Notes: generated from the sequence alone by a model not told the origin. 64,000 nt of DNA from Neoconidiobolus thromboides FSU 785 (GCA_025603075.1 MU626366.1:1-64000); one strand, 5' to 3'. Positions 29,178 through 41,180 are shown, counted from the stretch's first letter. Made by a program: numbers and translations.

Positions 29178-31097
29178 ATGGGTAAATGGACTGATAAACT
29201 ATATATAACTCATAGTGAATGGGCAAATGAATATGGGGGAAGTTCCTTTGGTGGGTTAAAAAAGAAAAAGCAAGAGATAGGGTTTAAAAGGTTACCATTT
29301 TATTGTTGCGCAATTTCATTACAACCCTTTGAAACTCCATACGCTACACCTGAAGGACATGTATTTGATTTAGAAAATATAGTTCCCTATTTAAAAGAGT
29401 TTGGTACCAATCCAATTACAGGGAATAAGTTAGAAGCTAAAGATCTATTCCCATTAGAGTTTCATAAGAATAATGAAGGTAAGATGGAAATAAGAAACTA
29501 AATAGCAATTTTTTAAGGTATTCGATTAGGGAAATATTGCTGCCCTGTAACTTACAAAATATTCACAGATCATACGCATATTGTAGCTAATAAGGTATCT
29601 GGCCAAGTTTATGCGTATGAAACGATCGAAAAACTAAACTTTAAAGAAAAACTATTCAAAGATCTTGTTACAGATCAAGACTTTAAAAAAGCAGATATTA
29701 TTACATTACAGGATCCTCATAATGTAGAAAACAGAAACCTAAATAATTTCAAGCACATAAAAAATGCACTTAAAGGTATAAATAATTATTTATTTATTTC
29801 ATTAGTTATTAATTTAGAATAGTTCCCATTAAAGATAATTCTTCTTCTATCAACTTATCAAGCTCAGCTAAAAGAATATTAGCCGATGCTAATAAGACTA
29901 CTGAGCCTTTAAAGAAGGTATTGTGTTTTTTCTTTATATATTATGTAACTAATTCATTCATAGAAAATGATGCAAAGTGAAATAGAACTTAAAGAAAAAG
30001 AAAAGACTGATATGACTAGCAAGTCTGATAACGCAACCAGACATTCACAAGGGAGAGTAGCAGCCTCTTTTACTTCAATGGGCATGACCCCGGTTACTGT
30101 CAATGAAACAGCTTATTTAAGTAACGAACAGCTGATGTTTCAAAAGATTAAAAGCAAAGGGTATTGTTCTATTACAACAAATTATGGTGATATAAATTTA
30201 GAGCTTCACTGTGATATTGTAAGTCACTATTAATAACTTGACTTTATATTAACTGTTTTAGACACCAAAAACATGCTATAATTTTATAATGTTAGCTAAG
30301 AAAGGGTATTATGATGGTGTATCCTTTCATCGTTTGATTTCTAACTTCATGGTAATGGATAATAATTTAATTTCTGTAATTTTCTGATTTATTTTAGATT
30401 CAAGGTGGTGATCCTAGCGGAACTGGTAAAGGTGGGGAATCGTATTGGAAAGAGGATTTCGAAGATGAACTTAAAAATAAACTCTCACATGATTCAAGGG
30501 GAATATTAGCAATGGCCAATAAAGGGAAAAACACTAATAACTCACAATTGTAAGTATAATGTAATTTATGAATATAGTACCGATGCTGATATTAGTTCTA
30601 TTTTAGTTATATTACTTTTAGAGCATGTTCTCATCTTGATGGCAAGCATACAATCTTTGGGAAAGTGGTAGGCGGAAAGCCAGTATTAGACGCTTTAGAA
30701 CGTATTGAAACTGATCAAAAAGATAAGCCAAGGCATAAAATAACTATTGAAAAAATCAAAGTATTTGTTAATCCTTTTGATGAGCATCAAAAAAATGAAC
30801 AAGAAAGGGAAAAAATGGAACAGGAAAGGCAGCAAATCGTTCAAAAGAAGAAAGAAGATGTAATATATTACTTCATTTTTAATAAATTATTAATATGTGA
30901 TTTAGGACTCTACAACTGTATTTGGTACTAAATTAACTGGATCCAAAAGTATTAAAGAGTCAACTAAGCATATTGGTAAATATCTAAACAAGGAATCTAT
31001 TACTGCTCAAATTAAACAAGAAAACAAAAATAACACTAAAGCCACTATGACATCAACCAAAAAGAGTGGTAATTACGGAAATTTCGATAAATTCTAA
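29178..31097 (+). CDS. PPIL2: PPIL2-type U-box cyclophilin (peptidyl-prolyl isomerase-like 2)
   Basis: Eight exons (29178-29478, 29518-29775, 29823-29917, 29964-30218, 30262-30351, 30398-30549, 30607-30859, 30906-31097) give 531 residues. The N-terminal [18 protein letters not shown] and a U-box ([37 protein letters not shown]) are followed by the PPIL2 linker. The cyclophilin domain covers ~280-440: [41 protein letters not shown], and [18 protein letters not shown]. Known homologues combine E3 ubiquitin-ligase and isomerase-fold modules and associate with spliceosomes. The C-terminal GKYLNK and GNFDKF also match the family tail. Confidence 0.95.
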
Positions 31098-31220
31098 TAA
31101 AGTTGTTTAAATTAAAATTTATTTCCTTTAAATCGATCTGATAAAGCGATTTTTAAGCATAATATTTATGATTATATTATAAAGTTCTGTGATTGAAAAA
31201 CTAAATACTTTTTGATTAAA

Positions 31221-32071
31221 ATGAAAATTATAAAAAATATAGTCATTAATAAAACTTTTACGAGGGGTATCAGACATAGTCCCATTTTTAACAAACAGTG
31301 TATAAGTTGTTTAATGAAAATTGAAGACGAAATAGTTAATTGTATAAATGAAAAATGCTCTCAATTACAACCAATTCCAAGTGAAGTAAATTATTTTAAA
31401 CTACTTGAAAGGTATATTTATATTTATAATTATAAATTAATTTGTTAACTGTACAACCCATTTTAAAATTCAGTCCACAGAAATTTAACATAAACTTAAA
31501 TGATTTAAAGAAAAAATATTATAAAATTCAAAATGCTTATCACCCAGATAAGTTGATTTCAATGGATGATGTATTACTTTAATTATTGTAGTTTTTGTAT
31601 TAATCGTTATGTTTTAGAAACTAAAAGCAATATTTGAAAATTCGAGTATGGTGATTAATCAAGCTTATGATAATTTAAAAGAGCCTTTGAAAAGAGCTGA
31701 ATATATGGTAACAAAGTGCTAAAATTAAAATAATAACTAAAATTAAAATGATTTAAAGCTGAGGTTGCAAGGAAAAGAATTAAAAGAAGAAGAAAGTATC
31801 GAAAATCAACAGATATTATTTAACATTATGGAATTAAATGAAAGGTTGGAAGATAGTCAAGATAAAAATGAAACTGAGACTATCGTTTTAGAAGTAAAAG
31901 GTAAATATATTTGTATTAACTATTATTAGTTAATATTTTTTAGAGCATTTAAAAGATCTTGAAACAAAGTTAAATATAGCATTTGATAACAATGATATAA
32001 AAGCGGCTTATGACCTAGTATTGGAATATCGATATTATTTTAAATGCCTCAAACGAGCAAAGCATCTTTAA
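31221..32071 (+). CDS. HSCB: Mitochondrial Fe-S assembly co-chaperone HSCB/Jac1
   Basis: Exons 31221-31411, 31474-31570, 31618-31707, 31759-31900 and 31944-32071 join to 215 residues. A basic presequence is followed by four cysteines (27, 30, 41, 46), then the J-domain (NYFKLLESPQKFNINLNDLK, HPD at 87-89). The C-terminal HscB domain includes NQAYDNLKEPLKRAEYML, LRLQGKEL, FNIMELNERLEDSQ and LEYRYYFKCL, which binds the scaffold Isu. It passes the Fe-S scaffold to mitochondrial Hsp70. The tetracysteine resembles the zinc-type N-terminal domain of animal HSCB, though the second pair is C-x4-C. It ends 65 bp from the convergent AARSD1 gene. Confidence 0.92.
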
Positions 32072-32136
32072 GATTTAAAATAAAATAATAAAGAAAAAAG
32101 AATCAAAATTTGGGGCGTTTAGTTTTTACTATTTAT

Positions 32137-33655
32137 TTATGATTTAATTTTTTCTATTTCATTATAAGAAGATAGTAATTTGTCTAAATCAGTACATTTT
32201 CCTTGCCATTTCATATCTCCTGTCATTGCTCCTTTTTTAGGCACATTTTCAATTAATTTCAATACATGTGAAATCATATCAGTATTTCCAAGGATCATTA
32301 AAGGACCAGATTTAGAGCCGCCGGATACTAAAACTAATTTATTATTATCATGTAAGTCCTGTAATTTAGCCTGGAATTCCGATTTGATGATTTTAATAAA
32401 GTCCATTTCAGTATAAGGATGGTGACAGCAAACTATATCACTATGACTTAATCTATTAATTATGTCATTCTTGTAATTTAAAGTCAACTCTAAATTCATG
32501 TTTTTTAGCTGTTTATTCATATCTTTGTTTGCTTGAATTGTTTGTTCTGCTTTGGCAGCTAATAGCTCTGGTTTAGCATTTAAAGTTGATACTAATTTTT
32601 GTTCCCTTTTTGATATATCTGCATAATGATCTAAAACTCTTTGGCCTACTATAAAGTTCAATCGAACATTATCACTGCCCTGTCTATCTACGTTTAATAA
32701 TTTTATAACCTAAAAGTTAAATTATTAAACCATTGCAAAAATAGGTATATACTTACTTGTAATTCGCTTGTGTTCTTTACATGAGTTCCACAACAACTAA
32801 TAAGTTTAAGTATTGTTTAATTTAGATCAAAATAAAGATTACGGATTAACATCTATATCGTCAATAATGATCTCTCTAATTATCCCTTGACCATAATCAT
32901 CAGGTAAAGAGGTTGGCCTTTTTACATTAGGATCTCCTAAATCATAAGACTTGACAGTAACTGGGATAGCTTCTCTAATCTTTTCGCTACACAATTTTTC
33001 TACATGTTCGATTATCTCTTTGGTTAACTCGCTTTCTTTTATAGGTAGCTGAATGTAGTTTTTTAAAGATCCCATATACCTATAGACGTATTTTTATAAA
33101 CAATATTTATAAGAAATAATGTTATTACCATGAGGTTGTATCTAAATTGTAATGTTTTTCGAAAATAGCTGACAATAGATGCTGACCTTAACATAAAATA
33201 ATAAGTTAAAAATTTATAGGTAAAAAATAGCTTACCAGAGTGTTGTTGCATATGGTCGAATCTTCTATTAAAATCCAAAATTATTTTTACTTCTTCTCCA
33301 ATTTCCAATGGGTTTTCTAATACATGTACACATTTTAATCCTTTTCTTAACACCTTGATTACTTTTTTATCATTGATTGTACCTAAATCCCAAGGCTATA
33401 TAATTGTAACTAAAAGTTTTAAATACATAAAGCTAATTTACTTGTCCTCCACCTTCTGGAAATAAAACTAGAACAGTAAATAAAAATCAATGATTCTATA
33501 ATATTATTTAACTTACTTGTATCAAATAGTTCCACTTCATAATGCTTTCCAACTTTTTCACAATTAGCTACTTTGCTGCAATATTCCTTTACATAAGGCT
33601 CAAGCTGACATTTTAATTCTCCTACTCTTTTTACACTTTCTTCCAATCCCATCAT
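32137..33655 (-). CDS. AARSD1: Alanyl-tRNA editing protein AARSD1/AlaX-L
   Basis: Seven minus-strand exons (33517-33655, 33442-33467, 33236-33395,33129-33186, 32843-33079, 32757-32796, 32137-32709) join to 410 residues, almost exactly the animal length. The metal-binding motifs RRFDHMQQHSGQH and NPCCGTHVKN, the family block LFPEGGGQPWDLGTIND and PDDYGQGIIREIIIDDID are intact after splicing; the catalytic-site H-x3-H and C-x3-H are present. The enzyme hydrolyses Ser (and Gly) mischarged on tRNA-Ala in trans. Exon 2 is only 26 nt and encodes the LFPEGGGQ strand. The C-terminal SGGSKSGPLMILGN replaces the DHHA1-like part of AlaRS. Confidence 0.95.
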
Positions 33656-33871
33656 TTGTTTATATTAAAATTTACAAAAATTGAATCTTTATTATTTTTA
33701 TGCTATTCTTTTAATGAGCTTAATTTTTCTGTCATTGACTAGAACCTACTATTAGTATGACTAATACACTCTTTAAATGTATAGATACTCTTTTTGTAAA
33801 TATAATAGAATCATTTAACTAATAGAAGCGATATTAAGATAAATACTAATCTTAGACAGTAAATAGATCTA

Positions 33872-33976
33872 TTTGGGAGTGCTTTTTTTTACTCCATTAT
33901 TTTTTCATTTTTTTAGCGCTATTTAAGCGGAAAATTTGTTAGTAAAATTCCTAGACACAAAAAATACATCCCCATT
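33872..33976 (-). mobile_element. ~105-bp MITE-like element, copy 6
   Basis: TTTGGGAGTGCTTTTTTTT left end, central TAGCGCTATTTAAGCGGAAA and right end AATACATCCCCATTT. Well preserved. It begins 217 bp upstream of the AARSD1 start codon. Confidence 0.85.
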
Positions 33977-34384
33977 TAATATAGATGATATCAAGAAATT
34001 TAAGCTAAATGTAATGTTACATAGAAAGGTAATATAGTTAAGTTACTAATAGGTTGAATTTGATATTTAAACTTTTTCCAAAAAACCGAAATAAATACTG
34101 TTTTGCACTGGAGTTGGTATATTAGATATACATACTTTAATTTTAAATATTTGATGTGCATTTAATATTTATGTAAAGATCAACCAGAATAAAATGTATT
34201 TCATTTTAAAAAATTAATAATTCATTTATAAAACTTTAAACTATAATCTTTAATAAACATTAATATTTAAGTATTACAATTGCTTACTTGTTTATAAATA
34301 TAGAATTTTTATTTCAAACATATATACAAGCAAATACATAATAACCTGATTAACATTATTAAATTCAACAATAGTCAGATTACA

Positions 34385-34486
34385 TATGGGGATGCATTTT
34401 TATGTTTAAGAATTTTACTAACAAATTTTCCGCTTAAATAGCGCTAAAAAAATGGAAAAAATAATGAAAAAAAACACTCCCATATA
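34385..34486 (+). mobile_element. ~105-bp MITE-like element, copy 7
   Basis: TATGGGGATGCATTTTTATG start, CCGCTTAAATAGCGCTAAAA centre, ACACTCCCATATA end. Well preserved, in inverted orientation to copy 6 about 400 bp away. Confidence 0.88.
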
Positions 34487-35665
34487 TAACGAAATTTTAT
34501 GAAAATAAACATCAATTTAAAAGTAATTAAAGCAAGCATTTGTTGATAGTTTCGTAATGGTATATAGTAGTAGTTTAATGGCAACTAAGAAATAACAAGC
34601 TATCTCCTAACCCTGATGTTTTGATAAATGTTTTCTATATTCTAAAAATATAACATGCATATTAGCATTAATTAATTTTATTACTTAAAGAGAATTATAT
34701 TATAGAAGATATTATTCAAATGAATTTTTTTTATTAGCTTTGGTTCTTAGCTTTTATCACAACATAGCTTATTTATAAAACTTTAATAAATAAGATAGTT
34801 TAGATCCAAGATTCAATTTTCTTCTAACACTAATCTGCAAGTTTTTGCAAATTAAGCATAAAAATATAAAGCTGTATATTTATTTAACAAATCAAATAAT
34901 GTTTTTTTGTACCGATATTTTGTTAGCATATTTTTAAATTTTACGTTGAATAAAAAGTAAACAAATCAATAAAGTAAAGGAATACTCCAATATAGACTTT
35001 CTAAAGTTAACTTACCTTAGTCAAATTAGAGAACTTAATTTTTAACTTTAGTCAGTTTTTGAACTTAGATTTAATGAATACTTTGTTTAAAGGCATGTTG
35101 ATACAATTTTAAAATTAATACTATTTATGATACTTTAAAATAACATTTTAAATGTAATATGCTTAGAATATCGAGCAGATGCTTATTGTATAGAGATAAG
35201 TTGATTGATTTCGCTTTTACTACACTTGGCTGCTCTTCAATTCATATTTCAAATTATACTATTTTCATAACAAGTAATAGGTTCAGTTGATTAAATTTCA
35301 TGAGGCCTTTACCTGGGTAGAATTGTGGTGTTAAATTCACGAATTTAATTTTTCTTTTTAAACCTTGAAAGATATCAGGAACTCAAACGTTTTTATTAAA
35401 GTGAATCTAGTAAGTTTAATAATAAAAAAAGAGTGGGTTTTTACTAAAGTAATAGTTATCTTCTGGATTTTAAATTCATGGATTATATTTTATAAAAAAA
35501 TAAACTTACTATAGAGGCTAATATCGTTACTTTATGTAGTAATCTTATTTAAAAATGAGTTTATTTATTTATATAGTAAATTTACATTGGTGTTAAAGAA
35601 TATATTATTATTATTACGATGTATATATAATAAACAGTAAATCTTTCAAATTTCAAAGCTCAACC

Positions 35666-36634
35666 ATGGTTGAAATCAAAAAGGCGTTATCTTTCATAAG
35701 TTTATTTACTATAGTTACAAGTTTATTTTGTCCAACTAAGGACTACTGCCAAGTTCATATATTCGGTGATAGTTTAAGTGACTACAGTAACTTATATGCG
35801 TATACCAACAACACATTACCTGATAATAGATATTACTTTAATGGGAGATATAGTAATGGACGTACTTGGGTAGAATACTTGACAGAAAGTATGAAAGTAA
35901 AGAAAGTACAAAATTTTGCTTACGCCGGTGCCACTTCAGACAACGTTGAATTTGAACCTAAGTTAGTCAAAGGTGGAGTTCCAGGAGCTATTCAACAAGT
36001 AGAAAATTATAATAAATATTATGACCAAAAAGAAAAATATAATATATTCCGTTGCAGAAAATCACTAATAGTGTTTGCATTTGGTGGTAACGACTTTGAC
36101 TTACCAAATTCCTCTCCACAAAAAATGATGGATAATTTAGATAAAGCTTTAACTACATTGATTGAAAAGAATGGCTTAACCGATTTCTTACTTATGGTAG
36201 GCTCACCATTAGATTATGCCCCAAAAATCAAGTTATTACCAAAACCATATCAAGAACAAATCACCAAGGTTGCCGTAGGACTCGAATATATTTGGAATCA
36301 ATTAATTACTAAATATAAATCAAAATATAACAATTTAAATATATATACTTTTAATTCAAGGAGTAAGCCATTTATTATATTTTAAGTATGTTTATTAATA
36401 TTATCAGGTTATGTTGCCGATCTTATTAACGGTGCATATATATTGAATAATGTGACTAAGTGGGAAACTGAGATTGGTTGCTTACAGAGAAAATTTGTTA
36501 ATGGTACTATTTCCAGTGATACTATACGCTGCAGTGATCCAAATAACTTCATTTTTTGGGATGAATTACATCCAACTACTCAGGTTCATAAATACGTCGC
36601 TGATCAAATCTTTACTAAAGTTTTAATTAATTAA
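35666..36634 (+). CDS. Secreted SGNH/GDSL hydrolase, paralogue 1
   Basis: Exons 35666-36362 and 36408-36634 give 307 residues. A signal peptide (about 1-22) is followed by block I HIFGDSLSDYSNLYAYTNNT with nucleophile Ser36, then GRYSNGRTWVEYL, block II/III FAYAGATSDNVEF and FAFGGNDFDLP, and block V WDELHPTTQVHKY with the catalytic Asp-x2-His. This fits the plant-type GDSL esterase/lipase family (carboxylester hydrolases). The substrate cannot be read from sequence. The intron lies at the same codon and phase as in the paralogue at 38649-39596, showing a duplication. The N-terminal region has extra cysteines (22, 28). Confidence 0.88.
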
Positions 36635-36821
36635 GGATATTAAATGAATTAACTATAAATTTAGTTTTTATAATTTTAATACAAATAGTCTATCTATGAA
36701 ATCAATCTAATAAAAAAATGTTAAATATTATTTATTATCTGACATGTGTTAACTTTATGGCTTTTAAATATAATAAATTAAATTTATTAAAAATCAAGAT
36801 TCTAATAAGTTCGTAAAATAT

Positions 36822-36933
36822 TATGTGGGGATATATTTTTTTGTTTAGGAATTTACTAACAACCTTTCTGCTCAAATAGCGTTTAAAAGATGTAAAAAGT
36901 AATGAAATAAATAAAAAAACACCACCATATATA
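36822..36933 (+). mobile_element. ~105-bp MITE-like element, copy 8
   Basis: TATGTGGGGATATATTTTTT start, CTCAAATAGCGTTTAAAAG centre, ACACCACCATATATA end; a few extra bases make it ~112 bp. It starts 188 nt after the GDSL-1 stop. Confidence 0.82.
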
Positions 36934-37560
36934 CAATAATTGGACCAATATAAATAAATGTATCAAAATTATTTAGCATACAAATAGAAGAAAATAACTT
37001 TAATATAAAGGTAAAAACATTATACCTACATAACCAGATAGATTTAATTCATAGTAAACCATTTTTATAGTATAGATGGTCATAAGTTTAATAATATAAG
37101 TTAGATATTTCTTAAATAGCTAGTATAGTTCTATTGAGACTAGAATGCTAGTTGTTATGGGTTTGAATTAATTTAAATATGGACAACGATTGAATAAAAT
37201 ATAACTTATACCAGCGGTAGACTTCATAGCCTCATTGATTCTTCCAATTTGTTCTATTAGGTCACTTGATGTCTATCGATTTTAATGCTCAAACCTATAT
37301 CAGATATCAAATCTTGATTTATGAAGACTTTGTAACATTATGGGATGTTTAAATCTATTATTTTGGTTTTTGTATTATCAATCAGTGCCCTTTGAATAAA
37401 ATTATGTTAGTATCTGAGTATGATATTTGATGCTTTTGTATGAATTTAAGTGATAAAGTTTTTAAACTGAGTGAGGAATTAAATGATTCTAAGATTTATC
37501 TAATTTTATTAGATATTATAGAGATTGTTTAATCCAATATATTTAAAATAATAACTAATA

Positions 37561-37666
37561 TATGGGGATGTATTTTTGTGTTTAAGAATTTTTCTGATAA
37601 TTTTTCCACTTAAATAGCGCTTAAAAGATGGAAAAAGTAATGAAGCCAAAAAAACACCCCCATATA
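37561..37666 (+). mobile_element. ~105-bp MITE-like element, copy 9 (near consensus)
   Basis: TATGGGGATGTATTTTTGTG start, TTTTTCCACTTAAATAGCGC then TTAAAAGATGGAAAAAG, ACACCCCCATATA end. TA lies at both borders. The inner palindrome TTTTTCCA...AGCGCT...TGGAAAAA is perfect at its ends and its centre. Confidence 0.92.
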
Positions 37667-37827
37667 CTAAATTACTAAACTGAAAATAAAGACTAATATC
37701 CTAAAACTACATTATGCTATAGATAAAATATAGATAAAATATAGATGCTATTATTAGAAAACCAATGCTTTGTAAAAAATAACAGATACCATAACTTTTA
37801 TTAAAACCAAAATAAAGTAGTTGTTTA

Positions 37828-37930
37828 TTTGAGGATGTATTTTTTTGCCTAAGGATTTCACTAACAATTTTTCCGCTCAAATAGCGCTTAAAAAGGTAAA
37901 AGTAATGAAACCAAAAAAACATCCCCATTT
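37828..37930 (+). mobile_element. ~105-bp MITE-like element, copy 10
   Basis: TTTGAGGATGTATTTTTTTG start, TTTTTCCGCTCAAATAGCGC centre, AACATCCCCATTTG end. Same orientation as copy 9 and only ~160 bp away. Confidence 0.88.
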
Positions 37931-38040
37931 GTTCAAACACTAAAGTGAGAAACAAACTTGTATAAGCCATAAAGTCCTAAAGTGGATGTTCTAATTTCAG
38001 AGTTAAGTTTCTAAGATATAACTTACATTATAAAATAAAT

Positions 38041-38110
38041 ATGGAATGTGATGTCTACTATTATTATTTATAAATATGGAATGTGATGTCTACTATTATT
38101 ATTTATGAAT
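38041..38110. repeat. 35-bp direct tandem duplication
   Basis: The unit beginning ATGGAATGTGATGTCTACTA occurs twice back-to-back, essentially identical; only the last bases differ (ATAAAT versus ATGAAT). It is unrelated to the ~105-bp element and looks recent. Confidence 0.85.
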
Positions 38111-38648
38111 CTGTTATTCATAAGTCGAAATACAATGCTGTTTTATCACTTAAGTGAAAGCTTACGATTAGGCTATCAAATGTTTTTGATGTTATCAGAA
38201 TAAGAGCTCACCATAATTTCTCAACTAAATGTACTTTTTAGTTAATTTAATAATAGTAAGAATGATAATGTCCTATTTGGATGGAATGTTCTTTTATTCT
38301 TTAATTTAAATTTCAAAAGAACATAAAATAGTATATTTGCTATAAATACATAAGCTATTAAACAACAATATTATTACACTCATATAATATTCCATTACAA
38401 TAGTTTAATTTCATCCTTTTGACATGTTTTGTAAGATGCTTGAAAGTTGATATATAAGATATAAACAAATATTCTACTTTAAATAAATCTAGTTATTAAA
38501 CAGGATACTATATCGTAAATTGATTTGAGATAGAACATATATAGTGGAACTTATATTGTGTAATAGAATAGGTATAAATAGGTATAAATAGCTAAAAAAT
38601 ATTAAGTTTGTATTTAACTTTTCTATAATAATTTAATAATATCGGAAA

Positions 38649-39596
38649 ATGAAATATTTAAGTCTCTTAAGTGTTTTAGTAGCAAGTGGGCTATCCTTAA
38701 AGACTCCAGTTAAATATGACCAGCTGTATATCTTTGGTGATAGTTTAAGTGATTATGATAATTTGTATAAATTAAGTAATCACACCGCTCCGGATGGCAA
38801 ATACTATTACCAAGGGAGATACAGTAATGGACCAACCTGGATAGAAAGGTTAAGCAAAAAATTATCTATCCCAAATGTCAAATCATTCGCTTATTCTGCA
38901 GCTACTTCAGATAACGTCGAATTCCCAGCTACCTTGGTGCCTGGTGGGGTTCCTGGTGCTATCCAACAAGCAGATCAGTTTGTAAAATATTATGATGAAC
39001 TTAGAAATAAAAGAAAGAAACCAAGGTATCCATTAGTGGCGTTTGCTTTTGGGGGCAATGATTTTCCATCTCCTGGTTCCAGTCCACAAAAAATGGTGGG
39101 GAATTTAGAAAAAAGTTTAACTAAAATAATTGATGAGTGTGAGTTAAAAAGTCTTTTAATCATGACCTCAACTCCTTTAGATCTATCTCCTGCTACTAAA
39201 TCTCTTCCCAAGGAATATCAAGCCCAGCTTGAACAAATCACTAGACAAATAGGATCTCTTTGGAAAGAAACTATCAATAGATTGAGATTATATTATCCAC
39301 ATATTCGTATTCATACTTTTGACTCAAGAGGTAATAAGATTTAATGTTAAAATTACTATATTAATAAATTCTTAGATATCTTGTTACAAGCAATCAAGAA
39401 AAAGACATCTGAAGGAGCAAACACCAATGAGATAAATAGTCCATGCTTAACCAAAGCAGAAAACCCTGAGAAAAGTTTTATAGCTTACAACGTGTGTAGT
39501 AACCCAGAGAAACATATTTTCTACGATTCAATTCATCCAACTTCTTACACTCATGAATACTTTGCTAATGACATTTATAATATGATGAAAAAATAA
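38649..39596 (+). CDS. Secreted SGNH/GDSL hydrolase, paralogue 2
   Basis: Exons 38649-39330 and 39376-39596 give 300 residues. Signal peptide ~1-17; block I YIFGDSLSDYDNLYKLSNHT with Ser32; GRYSNGPTWIERL; FAYSAATSDNVEFPATLVPG; FAFGGNDFPSPGSSPQKM; and C-terminal YDSIHPTSYTHEYF with the Asp/His pair. It shares long identical blocks with the protein at 35666-36634, including GGVPGAIQQ, and the same phase-1 intron after the FxSRG motif, so the two are duplicates. Esterase or lipase activity on an external substrate is the likely role. An element copy starts 42 nt after the stop codon. Confidence 0.88.
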
Positions 39597-39637
39597 AGAT
39601 GTATGTTGTAATTAGTGCTACTTTGTATATTTTATAA

Positions 39638-39742
39638 TATGGGGATGTATTTTTGTATTTAAGAATTTTACTAACAATTTTTCCACTCAAACAGCGCTTA
39701 AAAGATAGAAAAAATAATGAAGTCAAAAAACACTACCATATG
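39638..39742 (+). mobile_element. ~105-bp MITE-like element, copy 11
   Basis: TATGGGGATGTATTTTTGTA start, TTTTTCCACTCAAACAGCGC centre, AACACTACCATATG end. It starts 42 nt after the GDSL-2 stop. Confidence 0.9.
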
Positions 39743-40402
39743 TTATTATTGAAGATTCTCTAATGAAAATATTTGTTTTAAATGTTCGATTTCACATTAA
39801 ATCTGACCAAAGTTTATTAAAGACGATTTTACTTCATGAAAAGCTTCTATTTATACATCCCCTTAAAACATGAGAATAATAGAATTTTACTCTATTTATT
39901 TTAAACTCCTTAAATCTGCTGAAACTTTAAACAGCTAAAAACATAAAGGTTGTAAATTAAATACAAATAATAGACTTAAACAGAAAGTGATACTTTTCAC
40001 ATTTTTTGCTTGTCCAATCGACATCATATTGAAATACATGAAGGTCAATAAAATATGTAAACTATGTTTAGTGTTTTGACCCTTTTACTATATATCACTC
40101 ATAGTTTAATATTTGCATTTATGAAATAATAAAACTTTAAAATAGGTAGATCATGGACTTTATCTATAAAGGTAATAAATTACTAAATATATTAAGCTAA
40201 TAAAGTAATGAATAAATATTTTAGTAGATTCAAATACTAATTAAGAGCTATTTTTGTAGCAACGCTGTAAGCCTTTGTATTGTTACCAACAGGAATAAAA
40301 AGCGTCAATATTAAGATACCTATAACCTAATAATTATCAAAGGCTGCTATTCTTATAAAACACGATATCATAAATAAAAGCAATGAAACCAAAATACAAA
40401 TA

Positions 40403-40508
40403 TATGGGAGTGTTTTTTTTGACTTCATTATTTTTTCCATTTTCTGAGCGCTATTTAAGCAGAAAATTTGTTAGTAAAATTCTTAAACACAAAAATACAT
40501 CTCCATTA
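40403..40508 (-). mobile_element. ~105-bp MITE-like element, copy 12
   Basis: TATGGGAGTGTTTTTTTTGA start, GAGCGCTATTTAAGCAGAAA centre, AAATACATCTCCATTA end. Confidence 0.88.
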
Positions 40509-41180
40509 TAGTACGTTTTTGTGCACAAATGATTTTTATAAAAAGTTTAAAGCAAAATGAATAAATGGAATACAGTTAAATTTACAACTGGACTGATTTT
40601 ACTAAAAATAAATACACTAATCTAAAAAAATCCTAAAACTCAACACAATATAAAAACAAATATAAACACAAAGTAATAAATTGTGGTTTTTGGGTAGATA
40701 GATTTGACTGATATTGGGGTATTAGTTATTGCACTTATATGGTTCCTTTTTAATATATTATAGGCAATTTAAGTTTGGGATCAAATTTTTTAATTTATAT
40801 AATATGTCCTATATCATAAAGTACAATATAGATAGAATTATGAAGCAATATATATTTTTAAATAGGGGATATTTAATAATTTTAATAATTTTATTTATTA
40901 TGATTGAACTTTTTAATATATTATATCTTAGATTTATAGAATAATCCAATTAAATTCATGTATTTTCTGATTATGGAAATTGTAGCTTTCTATAATTAAT
41001 TAATTAATGTTCTATAAAAGCCCTATATTATCAAATATATCTTTAATTGAGAACTCCCAGATATTAATTCAGCATTTTAAACTATAACATCAAATCTATT
41101 TTCTATTCAATTAAGATTCGATTTGAATTTTCTATATTTTTATATTATTTAGTGTTAATCTATACCTGGATTGTATTAGA

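Larger units (their letters stand above)
33656..35665. other. Intergenic, 2.0 kb
   Basis: Gene-free AT-rich DNA with two element copies in opposite orientation (33872-33976 and 34385-34486). It opens the gene-poor GDSL region. Confidence 0.6.
36635..38648. other. Intergenic, 2.0 kb between the two GDSL genes
   Basis: Holds three element copies in the same orientation (36822, 37561, 37828) and a 35-bp tandem duplication (38041-38110). No gene seen. Confidence 0.6.
39597..41180. other. Intergenic, 1.6 kb
   Basis: Holds element copies 39638-39742 (plus) and 40403-40508 (minus). A 71-codon AT-rich frame at 40729-40944 is not supported as a gene. Confidence 0.55.

Noticed and set aside
40381..40402. 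ATGAAACCAAAA just before element copy 12, like a fragment of a second arm
   Set aside because: Too short to distinguish from chance in A-rich DNA.
40729..40944. 71-codon open frame, Ile/Tyr/Phe-rich
   Set aside because: Composition mirrors random AT-rich DNA; no motif, splice partner or family resemblance.
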